From Enterobacter sp. Cy-643 (GTDB lineage: Bacteria > Pseudomonadota > Gammaproteobacteria > Enterobacterales > Enterobacteriaceae): a stretch of 64,000 nucleotides of DNA. The position numbers were made by a program, and so were the translations under genes. This document shows positions 33,781 to 43,321 of this stretch, in pieces. Location: assembly GCF_011752815.1 (NCBI RefSeq), contig NZ_VWWV01000004.1:186001-250000 (forward strand), written 5' to 3'. Each line of letters begins with the position of its first letter. The stretch's first letter is position 1. The notes beneath the pieces are model-generated. The model saw only the letters and a program-made list of their open reading frames with translations. It did no database searches and was not told the origin of the DNA.

Positions 33781-36700
33781 ATTGGGTATCCACCTTTTCC
33801 ACGTTGACCAGGAACGCCTTAAATTCCGGCGTTTGCGTGTTGGCATCCCCGACAAACGGCGTCAGGGTGTTGGCGATAAAGCCTTTCTTCGCCACGCCCT
33901 CGTAACCCCAGTGAATCGGGATCCCGATGGTGTCCACTTTCTGGCCGTGAACGTCCAGCGTGCGGATACGCTTGGTCACCACCGCTTTGGCCTTGATATA
34001 GCCGCGGTTGGAGGAGACCTTCACCGTATCGCCGTGGGCGATGCCGAGTTTGTTGGCCAGCTTCTCGCCAATCTCGACAAACTGCTCCGGCTGCGCGATG
34101 GCGTTCAGCAGCGCGTGCTTGGTCCAGTAGTGGAAGTGCTCCGTCAGGCGATAGGTAGTGCCGACATACGGGAATTTGTCGTGCTTGCCCATCGCGTCCA
34201 GGTCATCTTTAAACACGCGTGCTGCCGGGTTGGAGACCACGTTCGGGTGCAGCGGGTTGGTGCCCAGCGGCGTTTCAAACGGCTCGTAGTGTTCCGGGAA
34301 CGGCCCTTCTGCCATCTTGTCGAGGGCAAACAGGCGACCCAGTCCTTCCGGCTGCATGATAAACGGCCCGACGCCGCTGTCCGGCGCAGCGGTGCTGTAG
34401 TCCGGCACGTCGATGCCGCCCCATTTCGCGCCATCCCAGGAGATCAGGCGGCGTTTTTCATCCCACGGTTTCCCCGACGGGTCGGCGGAGGCACGGTTAT
34501 ACAGAATGCGGCGGTTGAGCGGCCACGCCCATGCCCAGCCGAGCGTGTTGCCCAGGCCTGACGGGTCGGCGTTGTCGCGGCGTGCCATCTGGTTGCCGTC
34601 CGGTGTCCAGCTCCCGGCGAAGATCCAGCAGCCACTGGACGTTGTCCCGTCGTCGCGCAGTTGCGCAAAGGAGCTGAGCTGCTGCCCTTTTTTCACCAGC
34701 ACCGCGCCGGTGGCCGGGTCAATCAGGTCTGCCAGCGCTTTGCCGTTGCTTTCCATGGCCACTTCTTCCGGCGCGGGGTTATCCGGCGTCAGGTACTGCC
34801 AGGTCATGTTCAGCACCTGCTCAGGCACTTTACCGCCGTCGCGCTCGTACATGCGGCGCAGGCGGGTGAAGATGCCGGAGAGGATTTCGCCGTCGTTCAG
34901 CGCTTCCCCCGGCGCATCCGCCCCTTTCCAGTGCCACTGCAGCCAGCGCCCGGAGTTAACGATGGATCCGTTCTCTTCCGCGAAGCAGGTGGACGGCAGA
35001 CGGAACACCTCGGTCTGGATTTGCGACGGATCGACGTCGTTCATCTCGCCGTGGTTCTGCCAGAAGGTGGACGTTTCGGTGTTCAGTGGGTCAATGGTGA
35101 CCAGGAACTTCAGCTTCGAAAGCGAGGCCACGACCTTGTTCTTGTTAGGGAACGAGGCCACCGGGTTAAAGCCCTGGCACAGATAGCCGTTGACCTTGCC
35201 CTGGCTCATCATCTCGAAGTACTGCAGCACGTCGTAGCCTTTGTCCCACTTCGGCAGCCAGTCGTAGCCCCAGCCGTTTTCTTTCGTCGCTTTGTCGCCA
35301 AAGAAGGCTTTCATCATCGAGACGAAGAATTTCGGGTAGTTGCCCCAGTAGTTCACCTGGCCTTTCAGCAGCGGTTTCGGCGTGTTGGCCGCCAGATAGC
35401 TGTCGATATCCACCTGTTTTTCGCTCGGCAGGTTCATGTAACCCGGCAGGCTGGTGGAAAGCAGGCCGAGGTCGGTCAGACCCTGAATGTTGGAGTGGCC
35501 ACGCAGGGCGTTAACGCCGCCGCCCGCCATCCCCATGTTGCCGAGCAGCAGCTGGATCATCGCCATGGTACGGATGTTCTGCGCGCCGATGGAGTGCTGT
35601 GTCCAGCCCAGGGCGTACAGGAACGATGCGGTTTTGTCCGCCACGCTGGTTTCGGCGATGTACTCGCAGACCTTCAGGAAGTCTTCCTTCGGCGTCCCGC
35701 AGATGCTGGTGACCACATCCGGCGTGTAGCGGGAAATATGCTCTTTCAGCAGGTTCCACACGCAGCGCGGGTGCTGAAGCGTCAGGTCGCGTTTGGCGAA
35801 GCCTTCTTCATCCAGCTCGTAGTTCCAGGTGGTTTTGTCGTACTTGCGGTTTGCCGCGTCGTAGCCGGTGAACAGGCCGTCGTCGAAGCCGAAGTCCTCA
35901 CGCACAATCAGGTTGGCGTTGGTGTAAGACTCGACGTACTCGCGGTTGAATTTGTTGTTGTTTATCAGGTACAGCAGGACGCCCGACAGGAATGCAATGT
36001 CGGTCCCGGAACGGATAGGCGTGTAGAAATCCGCCACCGAAGCGGTTCGCGTAAAGCGGGGATCGATCACAATCAGCTTCGCACCGTTGTGAATTTTGGC
36101 TTCCATCGCCCAGCGGAATCCCACCGGATGCGCTTCTGCCGCGTTCCCACCCATTACCACGACGAGGTTGGCGTTTTTGATATCAACCCAGTGGTTGGTC
36201 ATCGCACCGCGACCAAATGTTGGAGCAAGACTTGCTACCGTTGGTCCGTGTCAGACACGCGCCTGGTTATCCACGGCAAGCATGCCGAGGGCGCGGGTAA
36301 ATTTCTGGGTTAAATAGCCGGTTTCGTTGCTGGACGCGGAGGCGCACAGCATCCCCGTGGAGAGCCAGCGGTTGACCGTGGTACCCTGTTCGTTCTTTTC
36401 GATGAAGTTGGCGTCGCGGTCTTCTTTCATCAGCTTCGCGATGCGGTTAAAGGCATCGTCCCAGCTGATGGGCTGCCACTTATCGGAGCCTGGCGCGCGG
36501 TAAGAAGGCGTTTTCAGGCGGCTTTCGGAGTGGATGAAGTCCACCAGACCGGCCCCTTTCGGGCACAGCGCGCCGCGGTTTACCGGGTGGTCCGGGTCAC
36601 CTTCGATATGGAAAATTGAGGCTTTTGCGTTTTTTGCGCCGTCGCCGAGGCTATACATCAATAGCCCACAGCCCACGGAGCAGTATGTGCAGGTGTTACG

Positions 36701-36838
36701 GGTTTCACGGGTGCGCAGCAGCTTGTACTGCCGGGTTTCCGCTAGCGCAGCGCCGGGGGCAAAACCCAGTGCTGCTGCCGTGGTGCCTGCCATACCGCCA
36801 GCGCAGATCTTAAAGAACTGCCTTCTGCTGACCTGCAT
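33779..36838 (-). CDS. fdoG: Formate dehydrogenase-O, catalytic selenoprotein subunit (UGA = Sec196)
   Basis: Large subunit that oxidises formate at a molybdenum bis-MGD centre in the periplasm. The Tat signal is MQVSRRQFFKICAGG (SRRQFFK). The [4Fe-4S] ligands lie in CTYCSVGC with CPKG further on. The frame is interrupted by TGA at 36251-36253. Sequence on both sides (ALGMLAVDNQARV, then HGPTVASLAPTFGRGAMTN) continues that of E. coli FdoG, so the codon is Sec196 and not a frame break. Total about 1,019 residues plus stop. ATG at 36838 has AAGGAGCGATCC upstream. First gene of fdoGHI-fdhE. Confidence 0.97.
36205..36253 (-). promoter_or_regulatory. Bacterial SECIS element of fdoG
   Basis: Directly after the UGA codon the mRNA can fold: AGCAAG and CTTGCT pair around a single T near 36225-36237, within a larger arm with CGGACC/TTTGGTCG-type pairing. 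The apical hairpin lies at the usual distance of about 15 bases from the UGA for binding SelB. Fold inferred by eye. Confidence 0.7.
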
Positions 36839-36884
36839 GGATCGCTCCTTACATTTCGACATTTCACATTGCTTAGGATTTATT

Positions 36885-36920
36885 TTGCGGGGTAACCCGC
36901 AAAGGTTCACAATGAGAACC
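36885..36920. promoter_or_regulatory. Two adjacent dyads between fdoG and fdhD
   Basis: TTGCGGG-GTAA-CCCGCAA (36885-36902) and GGTTC-ACAATGA-GAACC (36904-36920) lie side by side in the 179-bp gap between these divergent genes, 47-82 bp before the fdoG start. They may be regulator sites or leader hairpins of the fdoG mRNA. No known regulator motif was recognised. Confidence 0.45.
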
Positions 36921-37017
36921 AGTATAGATTTTGATGGCTTTCTTCCCTTCATCCGGAAGGGGTATTAAGTAGAATACCACAATGGTCCTGAGGGTGTTCT
37001 CGAATGGTTAAAACTAA

Positions 37018-37842
37018 GTGAACAAATTTCGCTACTCTGAAAAAGAAACCGTGGCGCAGATCGCAGGTGCCAGCACCGTTGAGCTTTGGCACCGGGGCAA
37101 TCTCTCCGTGGCAGAAACCGACTGGCTGGCGGAGGAAGTGCCCGTGGCGCTGGTTTACAACGGCATTTCACACGTTGTGATGATGGCTTCCCCCAAAGAC
37201 CTCGAAGCGTTTGCCCTCGGGTTTTCGCTCTCCGAAGGCATCATTGAAAGCCCCGCGGAGATTTATGGGATGGATGTCTCTCCGTCCTGTAACGGTATTG
37301 AAGTGCAAATTGAGCTGTCCAGCCGCCGCTTTATGGGGCTGAAAGAGCGCCGGCGAGCGCTGGCCGGGCGAACCGGCTGCGGCGTTTGCGGCGTCGAGCA
37401 GTTAAACGATATTGGCCGCCCGGTACCGCCGCTGCCGTTTACCCAGACATTTGCTCTGGAAAACCTGGATGCAGCGCTGAAGAAAATGCGTGACTACCAG
37501 CCCGTCGGCGAGCTGACCGGCTGTACCCATGCGGCACTTTGGCTAGATCCAGAGGGCCACATCCTCGACGGAAGGGAAGATATTGGCCGCCACGTAGCGC
37601 TGGATAAAATGCTCGGCGTTCGCAGCCGTAATCCGTGGCAAAACGGTGCCGCGCTGGTGTCGAGCCGGGCTAGCTACGAAATGGTGCAGAAGGCCGCGAT
37701 GTGCGGCATTGAAATCCTGTTCGCGGTGTCTGCGGCCACCTCATTAGCCGTTGAAGTTGCGCAGCGGACAAATCTCACGCTGGTGGGCTTTAACCGGCCC
37801 GGGCGGGCAACGGTTTATACGCATCCTCAGCGGCTGCGTTAG
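37018..37842 (+). CDS. fdhD: Formate dehydrogenase sulfurtransferase FdhD
   Basis: Cytoplasmic protein that passes sulfur from IscS to the molybdenum cofactor of formate dehydrogenases. The conserved [13 protein letters not shown] segment carries the CxxC pair used for sulfur transfer; [21 protein letters not shown] and [11 protein letters not shown] are family blocks. 274 aa. The start is GTG at 37018 (a stop codon lies immediately upstream in frame) and the ribosome binding site is weak. Divergent from fdoG. Confidence 0.95.
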   Translation: MNKFRYSEKETVAQIAGASTVELWHRGNLSVAETDWLAEEVPVALVYNGISHVVMMASPKDLEAFALGFSLSEGIIESPAEIYGMDVSPSCNGIEVQIELSSRRFMGLKERRRALAGRTGCGVCGVEQLNDIGRPVPPLPFTQTFALENLDAALKKMRDYQPVGELTGCTHAALWLDPEGHILDGREDIGRHVALDKMLGVRSRNPWQNGAALVSSRASYEMVQKAAMCGIEILFAVSAATSLAVEVAQRTNLTLVGFNRPGRATVYTHPQRLR

Positions 37843-37845
37843 ATT

Positions 37846-38142
37846 TTAGCGGACGGATTTCATCCGTTCGCTGGCAAGATTATAAACCTGGCTTCTTTCG
37901 CGTTTCCCAACGGCAACGACGGCGATCACCAACACTTCATCAATAACCTGATAGACCAGCCGGAACCCGCTGGATTTCAGTTTGATTTTGTAGCAATCCT
38001 TCATGCCACGAAGTTTTGCGGCCGGGATGTGTGGGTCCTCGCAGCATTTCTTTAGCTTTTTGGCGAACTGCTGTTGGATGGCTTTATCAAGTTTGTGCCA
38101 TTCTTTCAACGCGTCTTCCCTGAACTTCACCGTATAGCTCAT
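37846..38142 (-). CDS. RelE/StbE-type toxin
   Basis: 98-residue type II toxin of the RelE superfamily, expected to be an mRNA interferase acting at the ribosome. The sequence SYTVKFREDALKEWHKLDKA, then KLRGMKDCYKIKLKSSGFRLVYQV and VGKRER is the classic RelE layout, including the basic KLKSSGFRLVY strand and the Arg-rich C-terminus. Start overlaps the antitoxin stop by 4 bp. Its stop is three bases from the fdhD stop on the other strand. Confidence 0.9.
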   Translation of the reverse strand: MSYTVKFREDALKEWHKLDKAIQQQFAKKLKKCCEDPHIPAAKLRGMKDCYKIKLKSSGFRLVYQVIDEVLVIAVVAVGKRERSQVYNLASERMKSVR

Positions 38143-38390
38143 AAATAACTGTCCAAATCCACGTCAATCAGTGGCTGGTTGTTACGTTCATTGACCAGCT
38201 TCACCAACTCATGGTCATCCAGCGCATCAAGCATTTTTTCATAAAGCTCGGCTGGTACGCAGTAAAACGCCGGCTGGTTGCGATTTAGTATTGCAACCGG
38301 GAAGCCGTCTCCAGCGCTAACCGTCGCCATCGGATTTTTTTTCAGTTCGCTAACGCTGGCGCTGGTGTCGCTCAGGATGATGCTAGGCAT
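38139..38390 (-). CDS. RelB/StbD-type (Phd/YefM fold) antitoxin
   Basis: 83-residue antitoxin. The N-terminal DNA-binding domain SIILSDTSASVSELKKNPMA then VSAGDGFPVAILNRNQPAFYCVP is of the Phd/YefM kind found in StbD. The C-terminal acidic tail (LVKLVNERNNQPLIDVDLDSYL) would wrap the toxin. Upstream of the toxin gene as in most type II modules, with paired operator sites around its promoter. Confidence 0.9.
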   Translation of the reverse strand: MPSIILSDTSASVSELKKNPMATVSAGDGFPVAILNRNQPAFYCVPAELYEKMLDALDDHELVKLVNERNNQPLIDVDLDSYL

Positions 38391-38402
38391 AAGTCACCTC
38401 TT

Positions 38403-38456
38403 AAGACTGTTTAACGGGTCTTTATTATAGATCTAAGAGACCTGTTAACAAGTCTT
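38403..38456 (-). promoter_or_regulatory. Toxin-antitoxin promoter with paired 19-bp operator arms
   Basis: AAGACTGTTTAACGGGTCT (38403-38421) and AGACCTGTTAACAAGTCTT (38438-38456) form a near-perfect inverted repeat of 19-bp arms. Each arm contains its own smaller dyad around GTTAAC or TTTAAC. The minus-strand -10 TATAAT (38429-38424) lies between the arms, and the -35 (TTGTTA, 38451-38446) lies inside the right arm. This fits autoregulation by the antitoxin-toxin complex. Confidence 0.75.
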
Positions 38457-38639
38457 TTGGGCGTTTTTTGTTCTTTTTTAGATAGCGGCTATAGTTACTG
38501 CGAGTGATAAGGGATAAAAATTAACGATGTTTTTCTTCCCTAACTAAAACTTAGTAGTATCTTTATAAACCCTATTTGGTTTTAAATAAATTATGTCTCT
38601 ACATCTCAGCAAATATCAATTATCTGGGAGCTCCATGCC

Positions 38640-39719
38640 ATGGAATTTATAGAAAAATTAAATACACTTTCAGCAAAAATAAAACAGCAAGCTGGCGCTA
38701 TACAGACGGAGGAGGCAACAAAAACGGCCTTTGTTATGCCATTTATCCACAGCGTGCTTGGTTATGATGTTTTTGATCCGACTGAAGTTGTGCCTGAATT
38801 TATATGTGATGTTGGAACGAAAAAGGGCGAGAAAATCGATTATGCCATTCTTAAAAATGGAGAAGTGCAGATATTAATTGAATGTAAGAAGATTGGTGAA
38901 CCACTTAATATTAATCATGCATCGCAACTTTTCCGTTACTTCCATGTTACTAATGCACGCATCTCTATTTTAACCAATGGGCAGCTTTATAAGTTTTACA
39001 CCGATCTCGACTCACCTAACAAGATGGATGAAAAACCCTTCCTTGAGTTTGATTTGCTGGATATCGACGAGTACGTTCTGCCTGAGCTGCTAAAGCTAAC
39101 AAAGTCTGCATTTGACGTTGAGTCGATTATCAATGCAGCGGGTGAATTGAAATATGTAAGTCATATTAAAAAATTGATAGCACTGCAGTTTTCTGAGCCA
39201 GAAGATGACTTTGTGAAATTTTTCGCTTCCAGAGTTTATGATGGCATGATCACGCAGAAAGTCAGGGAGTCATTTACCGAACTTACGCGTAAGGCCGCTA
39301 GTCAATTTTTAAATGACCAGGTCAATGAGCGACTAAAGTCAGCAATGAGTGGCATACAGCCTTCGGGTGTGAAAGATGTTCAGCTATCTGTTAATGACGT
39401 GGAGACAGAGGAAAAAACAGAAGACAGTGAAATCGTCACCACGGTTGAAGAGTTGGAGGGCTACCATATTGTCAAAGCGATTGTTCGCACCGTTGTTGAA
39501 GCTAATCGTATAAATCATCGTGATACAAAAAGCTACTTTGGTATTTTGCTGGATGATAACAACCGCAAGCCTATATGCCGTCTGCATTTTAATCGCGCGC
39601 AAAAATATATTGGTATTTTTGACGAGGCTAAAGCTGAGACACGACATCCTATATCAAGCCTTGATGATATTTATCTCCATGCAGAAATATTGAAAGCTAC
39701 CGCTTGTTCCTACAATTAA
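38640..39719 (+). CDS. Solitary HsdR-N-type (PD-(D/E)xK) nuclease-like protein
   Basis: 359-residue protein. The N-terminal 160 residues resemble the nuclease domain of type I restriction HsdR subunits: VMPFIHSVLGYDVFDPTEVVPEF, then GEKIDYAIL (Asp67) and QILIECKK (Glu81, Lys83), the PD-(D/E)xK core. The C-terminal third (YHIVKAIVRTVVEANRINHR to the end) looks like a separate alpha/beta domain common in such stand-alone proteins. No helicase, HsdM or HsdS lies nearby. The gene is AT-rich relative to its neighbours. A role in defence is plausible but unproven. Confidence 0.8.
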   Translation: MEFIEKLNTLSAKIKQQAGAIQTEEATKTAFVMPFIHSVLGYDVFDPTEVVPEFICDVGTKKGEKIDYAILKNGEVQILIECKKIGEPLNINHASQLFRYFHVTNARISILTNGQLYKFYTDLDSPNKMDEKPFLEFDLLDIDEYVLPELLKLTKSAFDVESIINAAGELKYVSHIKKLIALQFSEPEDDFVKFFASRVYDGMITQKVRESFTELTRKAASQFLNDQVNERLKSAMSGIQPSGVKDVQLSVNDVETEEKTEDSEIVTTVEELEGYHIVKAIVRTVVEANRINHRDTKSYFGILLDDNNRKPICRLHFNRAQKYIGIFDEAKAETRHPISSLDDIYLHAEILKATACSYN

Positions 39720-39778
39720 AGAGCATACTCTTCGTTCCTGAAGGATAAGGCGAAAAACAGGGAGAGGAGAGTGTGTAT

Positions 39779-39802
39779 CCCCTCTCCCCGCCAGGGAGAG
39801 GG
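39779..39802 (+). repeat. CCCTCTCCC/GGGAGAGGG intergenic repeat, copy D
   Basis: Reads CCCCTCTCCCCGCCAGGGAG then AGGG; short copy without the GGGTGAGGG tail. It lies between the solitary nuclease-like gene and the end of aldB. Confidence 0.7.
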
Positions 39803-39809
39803 TCATTCC

Positions 39810-41348
39810 TCAGAACAGGCCCAGCGGCTTATCGGAATAGCTCACCAGCAGGCACTTCGTCTGCTGGTAATGCTCCAGCATCATCTTATGGGTCTCGCGC
39901 CCAATCCCGGACTGTTTGTAGCCCCCGAATGCCGCATGCGCCGGGTAGGCGTGGTAACAGTTGGTCCACACGCGCCCGGCCTGAATGCCGCGCCCCATTT
40001 TGTACGCCAGGCTGCCGTTGCGGCTCCACACGCCCGCGCCCAGGCCGTATTCGGTGTCGTTCGCCAGCTCCAGCGCCTCTTCCACGGTTTTAAACGTAGT
40101 GACGGCGAGCACCGGGCCGAAAATTTCCTCCTGGAACACACGCATGTTGTTTTTACCGAACAGGATGGTCGGCTCAAGGTAGTAGCCCGCCTGCAGGTCG
40201 CCCGTCAGCGCTTTTCTGCGCCCGCCGGTGAGTACATCCGCGCCTTCTTTCTTGCCGATGTCGATATAGTTGAGGATGGTTTCCATCTGCCCCTGAGACA
40301 CCTGCGCGCCCATCTGGGTGCGGCTGTCCAAAGGGTTGCCGCTGCGGATGGCTTCTACCCGGCGAATGGCCCGCTCGATAAAGCGCTCGTAGATAGATTC
40401 CTGCACCAGCGCGCGGCTTGGGCAGGTACAGACCTCACCCTGGTTGAAGGCGAATAGCGCAAAGCCTTCCAGTGCCTTGTCAAAGAAGGCGTCTTCCTCT
40501 TCCATCACGTCGGCAAAGAAAATGTTCGGGGATTTGCCGCCTAACTCCAGCGTGACCGGGATAATGTTCTGGGTGGCGTACTGCATGATCTGCTGGCCGA
40601 CTTCGGTGGAGCCGGTAAACGCCACTTTAGCGATGCGTTTAGACGTCGCCAGGTATTCACCAATGTCACCGCCCGCGCCGTTGACCACGTTAACCACGCC
40701 CGGCGGCAGCAGGTCGCCAACCAGCTCCATCAGCAGCAGCACGGAGAGCGGGGTCAGCCGCGCGGGTTTAAGTACGATGCAGTTGCCCGCCGCCAGCGCT
40801 GGCGCCATTTTCCAGCTCGCCATCAGCAGCGGGAAGTTCCACGGGATAATCTGCGCCACCACGCCCAGCGGTTCGTGGAAGTGATAGGCGACGGTATCTT
40901 TATCCACCTCGCTGATGCCGCCTTCCTGGGCACGAATGCAGGAGGCAAAGTAGCGGAAGTGGTCGATAGCCAGCGGCACGTCGGCGGCGCTGGTTTCGCG
41001 AATCGGTTTGCCGTTGTCCCAGGTTTCTGCCGTCGCCAGCAGCTCAATGTTTTGCTCCATGCGATCGGCAATTTTCAGCAGAAGGGTGGCGCGCTCCTGC
41101 ACGGACATTTGCCCCCAGCCTTTTTTGGCTGCGTGGGCGGCATCCAGCGCCAGGTCGATGTCGGCCTTGCCGGAGCTGGCGATTTCGCACAGCGGTTGGC
41201 CGGTCACCGGGGTGAGGTTTTCATAATATTGACCGCCAACCGGGGCAACCCACTGGCCGCCGATATAGTTGTCATAACGAGGTTTAAGCTTGAGCGGGAA
41301 ACCATACTCGCCGGGGATAATACGGGTATCGGGAGGATTGTTTGTCAT
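39810..41348 (-). CDS. aldB: Aldehyde dehydrogenase B
   Basis: NADP-dependent aldehyde dehydrogenase, 512 aa, which oxidises acetaldehyde and related aldehydes. The cofactor and active-site segments are visible: [32 protein letters not shown], the general base in LELGGKSPN, and the catalytic Cys in [12 protein letters not shown]. Nearly every stretch matches E. coli AldB, including [21 protein letters not shown] at the end. ATG at 41348 chosen with AAGGAGACGGCC upstream. Neighbours selB as in E. coli, but without yiaY between them. Confidence 0.96.
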   Translation of the reverse strand: MTNNPPDTRIIPGEYGFPLKLKPRYDNYIGGQWVAPVGGQYYENLTPVTGQPLCEIASSGKADIDLALDAAHAAKKGWGQMSVQERATLLLKIADRMEQNIELLATAETWDNGKPIRETSAADVPLAIDHFRYFASCIRAQEGGISEVDKDTVAYHFHEPLGVVAQIIPWNFPLLMASWKMAPALAAGNCIVLKPARLTPLSVLLLMELVGDLLPPGVVNVVNGAGGDIGEYLATSKRIAKVAFTGSTEVGQQIMQYATQNIIPVTLELGGKSPNIFFADVMEEEDAFFDKALEGFALFAFNQGEVCTCPSRALVQESIYERFIERAIRRVEAIRSGNPLDSRTQMGAQVSQGQMETILNYIDIGKKEGADVLTGGRRKALTGDLQAGYYLEPTILFGKNNMRVFQEEIFGPVLAVTTFKTVEEALELANDTEYGLGAGVWSRNGSLAYKMGRGIQAGRVWTNCYHAYPAHAAFGGYKQSGIGRETHKMMLEHYQQTKCLLVSYSDKPLGLF

Positions 41349-41450
41349 GGCCGTCTCCTTGTGATGGTTCACTCACAAGGGTAGTTCGGGCTGCCTGTTT
41401 CTTCGCCATTTCACGCCGGCTTTACGACATGCTTCACGGATTCCTTATGG

Positions 41451-41471
41451 AGAAGAGGCAAAACCTCTTCT
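41451..41471. terminator. Hairpin between selB and aldB
   Basis: AGAAGAGG-CAAAA-CCTCTTCT, an 8-bp perfect stem 15 bp after the selB stop on the minus strand. No T tract follows, so its strength is unclear. Confidence 0.55.
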
Positions 41472-41485
41472 CGCTCAAAGGGGAA

Positions 41486-43321
41486 TTACGCAGCTAAAAA
41501 CAGGGCCCTGTCGCGCAGCAGATGGTCGTTGCCGCGCCGACGGGTGAAGCCAATTTTGTCGAAATACTCCAGAATCTGAATCGCCAGTTTGCGGCCCACG
41601 CCTAATCTGTCGCGGAAGTCGGCGGCGTTGGTCGCGCCGTGGGTTTGATCCAGCTCGCGGATCAGATTGGCAAACGCCTGCAGGCGATCGTTGCGGTAAT
41701 AACGATCTTTCAGGATCGCGGTGACCAGCCCCTGCTGGGCGGCGGATCTTAGCAGCTGACGCATGGCCTGCTCTTCCTCACCGGTTTCTTTGGCCAGGTC
41801 GCGCACCCACCACGGCTCGTCGCCAAACAGGGTGTCGACTTTATCCCACACGGCCTGCTGTGCTGTGGAAAATCCAGGCTCATGCCCCGGCAGATGCAGC
41901 CAGCCCTGGCGGCTCATCAGCAGGCCTTCGCCGCGCATTTTTTCGATGAGCGACAGCACCAGGCCTTCGTCCTCTGCGGGCAACGCCATACGGCGCAGGC
42001 GTTCTCGCCCCGGCCCCGGCTGATCGTCATGCTGCTGGTGATAGCGTGCCAGCGCGTCGAGCAGTTTCTGCTGCCAGAGAGCGGCCACGTCTGGGCTTAA
42101 CAGCGCGTTGCCCGCCTGCAAATAGCCCGGCTTCGCAAGTAAGGCCTGAAGCCCTTGCGTTGTTAACTGACGCGCCCAGCTAAATTCGTTGAGCAAAACG
42201 GCGCCTCGCGCCAGGTGAGATTCCAGCGCCTGCTGGTCATCGGTGGCTTCTGCCAGCTCACCCAGCCAGCTCAGGAAGGCAGGCTGGCGTTTACCGCGGC
42301 GTGGCGCATGAAGCAGCACGGCACGGGCACCGGCGAGCGTGGTACGGGCGCTAATATCGCGCAGCACCAGGCGGTCGTTGTCCGCCAGCCACAGCGGCAC
42401 ATCCAGCACCAGCTCGGCCAGATTGCCTGCAAGCAGGGAAATTCTCCCGGTTACGTGGCGGGCTGCATGATGAATGTGCAGCGGCTGCCACTGCTGGAGC
42501 GGCTGCAGCGTTTGCAGCTCGACGATGACGCGTTCAACCGGCTGCAGCGGTTTGTCGCTCAGCAGCCAGTCGCCCCGGCTGATGTCGGTTTTTTCCGCGT
42601 CACCGCTGATGTTCAGCGCAATGCGCTGCCCGGCCATCGCGTGGGTTACCGGCTGGTTTTGAGCGTGGAGGCCGCGCACGCGCATCGGTTTTTCTGCGCC
42701 CGTCAGCCAGAGTGAATCGCCGATATTGACTTCGCCGCTCAGCGCCGTGCCGGTCACCACCAGTCCTGCGCCTTTGACCGTAAAGGCGCGGTCGATGGCG
42801 AGGCGGAAGCGGTGCGCAGTGGCATGAGGGCGTTCGCTCAGCGCTTTGAGGTGCTGCTGTAGCGCCTCGATACCTTCTCCGCTGGTGGCGGCGGTCACAA
42901 AGATTGCGGCCTGGGTATCACCCAGGAGTGCAGTAACTTCATCGCGGACTTCCGCAATGCGGCTGTCGCTCACGCGGTCGGCTTTGGTCAGCGCGACGGT
43001 AATCTTCGGGCTGCCCGTCAGCTGTAAAATCGCCAGGTGCTCGCGGGTTTGCGCCATCACGCCGTCGTCACAGGCGATGACCAGCAGGGCATGATCGATG
43101 CCGCCGACGCCCGCCAGCATGTTGGCCAGAAATTTTTCGTGCCCGGGCACGTCGATAAAGCCGATAACCCGCCCATCAGGCTGCGGCCAATAGGCGTAGC
43201 CCAGGTCGATGGTCATGCCGCGTTTTTTCTCTTCCGGCAGACGGTCCGCATTCACGCCGGTAAGAGCCTGAAGCAGAGTAGTTTTGCCGTGGTCGACGTG
43301 CCCGGCGGTGGCGATAATCAC
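41486..43321 (-). CDS. selB: Selenocysteine-specific elongation factor SelB
   Basis: GTPase that brings Sec-tRNA to UGA codons marked by a SECIS hairpin. G1 is GHVDHGKT at the N-terminus ([21 protein letters not shown]), G3 DVPGHEKF, G4 TKADRV. The C-terminal winged-helix repeats that bind SECIS RNA end in [27 protein letters not shown]. The start is GTG at 43321, overlapping the selA stop (GTGA); this gives the exact family N-terminus, 611 aa. Second gene of selAB. Confidence 0.96.
   Translation of the reverse strand: MIIATAGHVDHGKTTLLQALTGVNADRLPEEKKRGMTIDLGYAYWPQPDGRVIGFIDVPGHEKFLANMLAGVGGIDHALLVIACDDGVMAQTREHLAILQLTGSPKITVALTKADRVSDSRIAEVRDEVTALLGDTQAAIFVTAATSGEGIEALQQHLKALSERPHATAHRFRLAIDRAFTVKGAGLVVTGTALSGEVNIGDSLWLTGAEKPMRVRGLHAQNQPVTHAMAGQRIALNISGDAEKTDISRGDWLLSDKPLQPVERVIVELQTLQPLQQWQPLHIHHAARHVTGRISLLAGNLAELVLDVPLWLADNDRLVLRDISARTTLAGARAVLLHAPRRGKRQPAFLSWLGELAEATDDQQALESHLARGAVLLNEFSWARQLTTQGLQALLAKPGYLQAGNALLSPDVAALWQQKLLDALARYHQQHDDQPGPGRERLRRMALPAEDEGLVLSLIEKMRGEGLLMSRQGWLHLPGHEPGFSTAQQAVWDKVDTLFGDEPWWVRDLAKETGEEEQAMRQLLRSAAQQGLVTAILKDRYYRNDRLQAFANLIRELDQTHGATNAADFRDRLGVGRKLAIQILEYFDKIGFTRRRGNDHLLRDRALFLAA

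Noticed and set aside
36251-36253. TGA as a nonsense mutation breaking fdoG
   Set aside because: Protein similarity continues through the codon, the position equals Sec196 of E. coli FdoG, and selA, selB and selC are in the window.
32774-36313. Long plus-strand ORFs (595 and 550 codons) opposite fdoH and fdoG
   Set aside because: Antisense shadows of well-supported selenoprotein operon genes.
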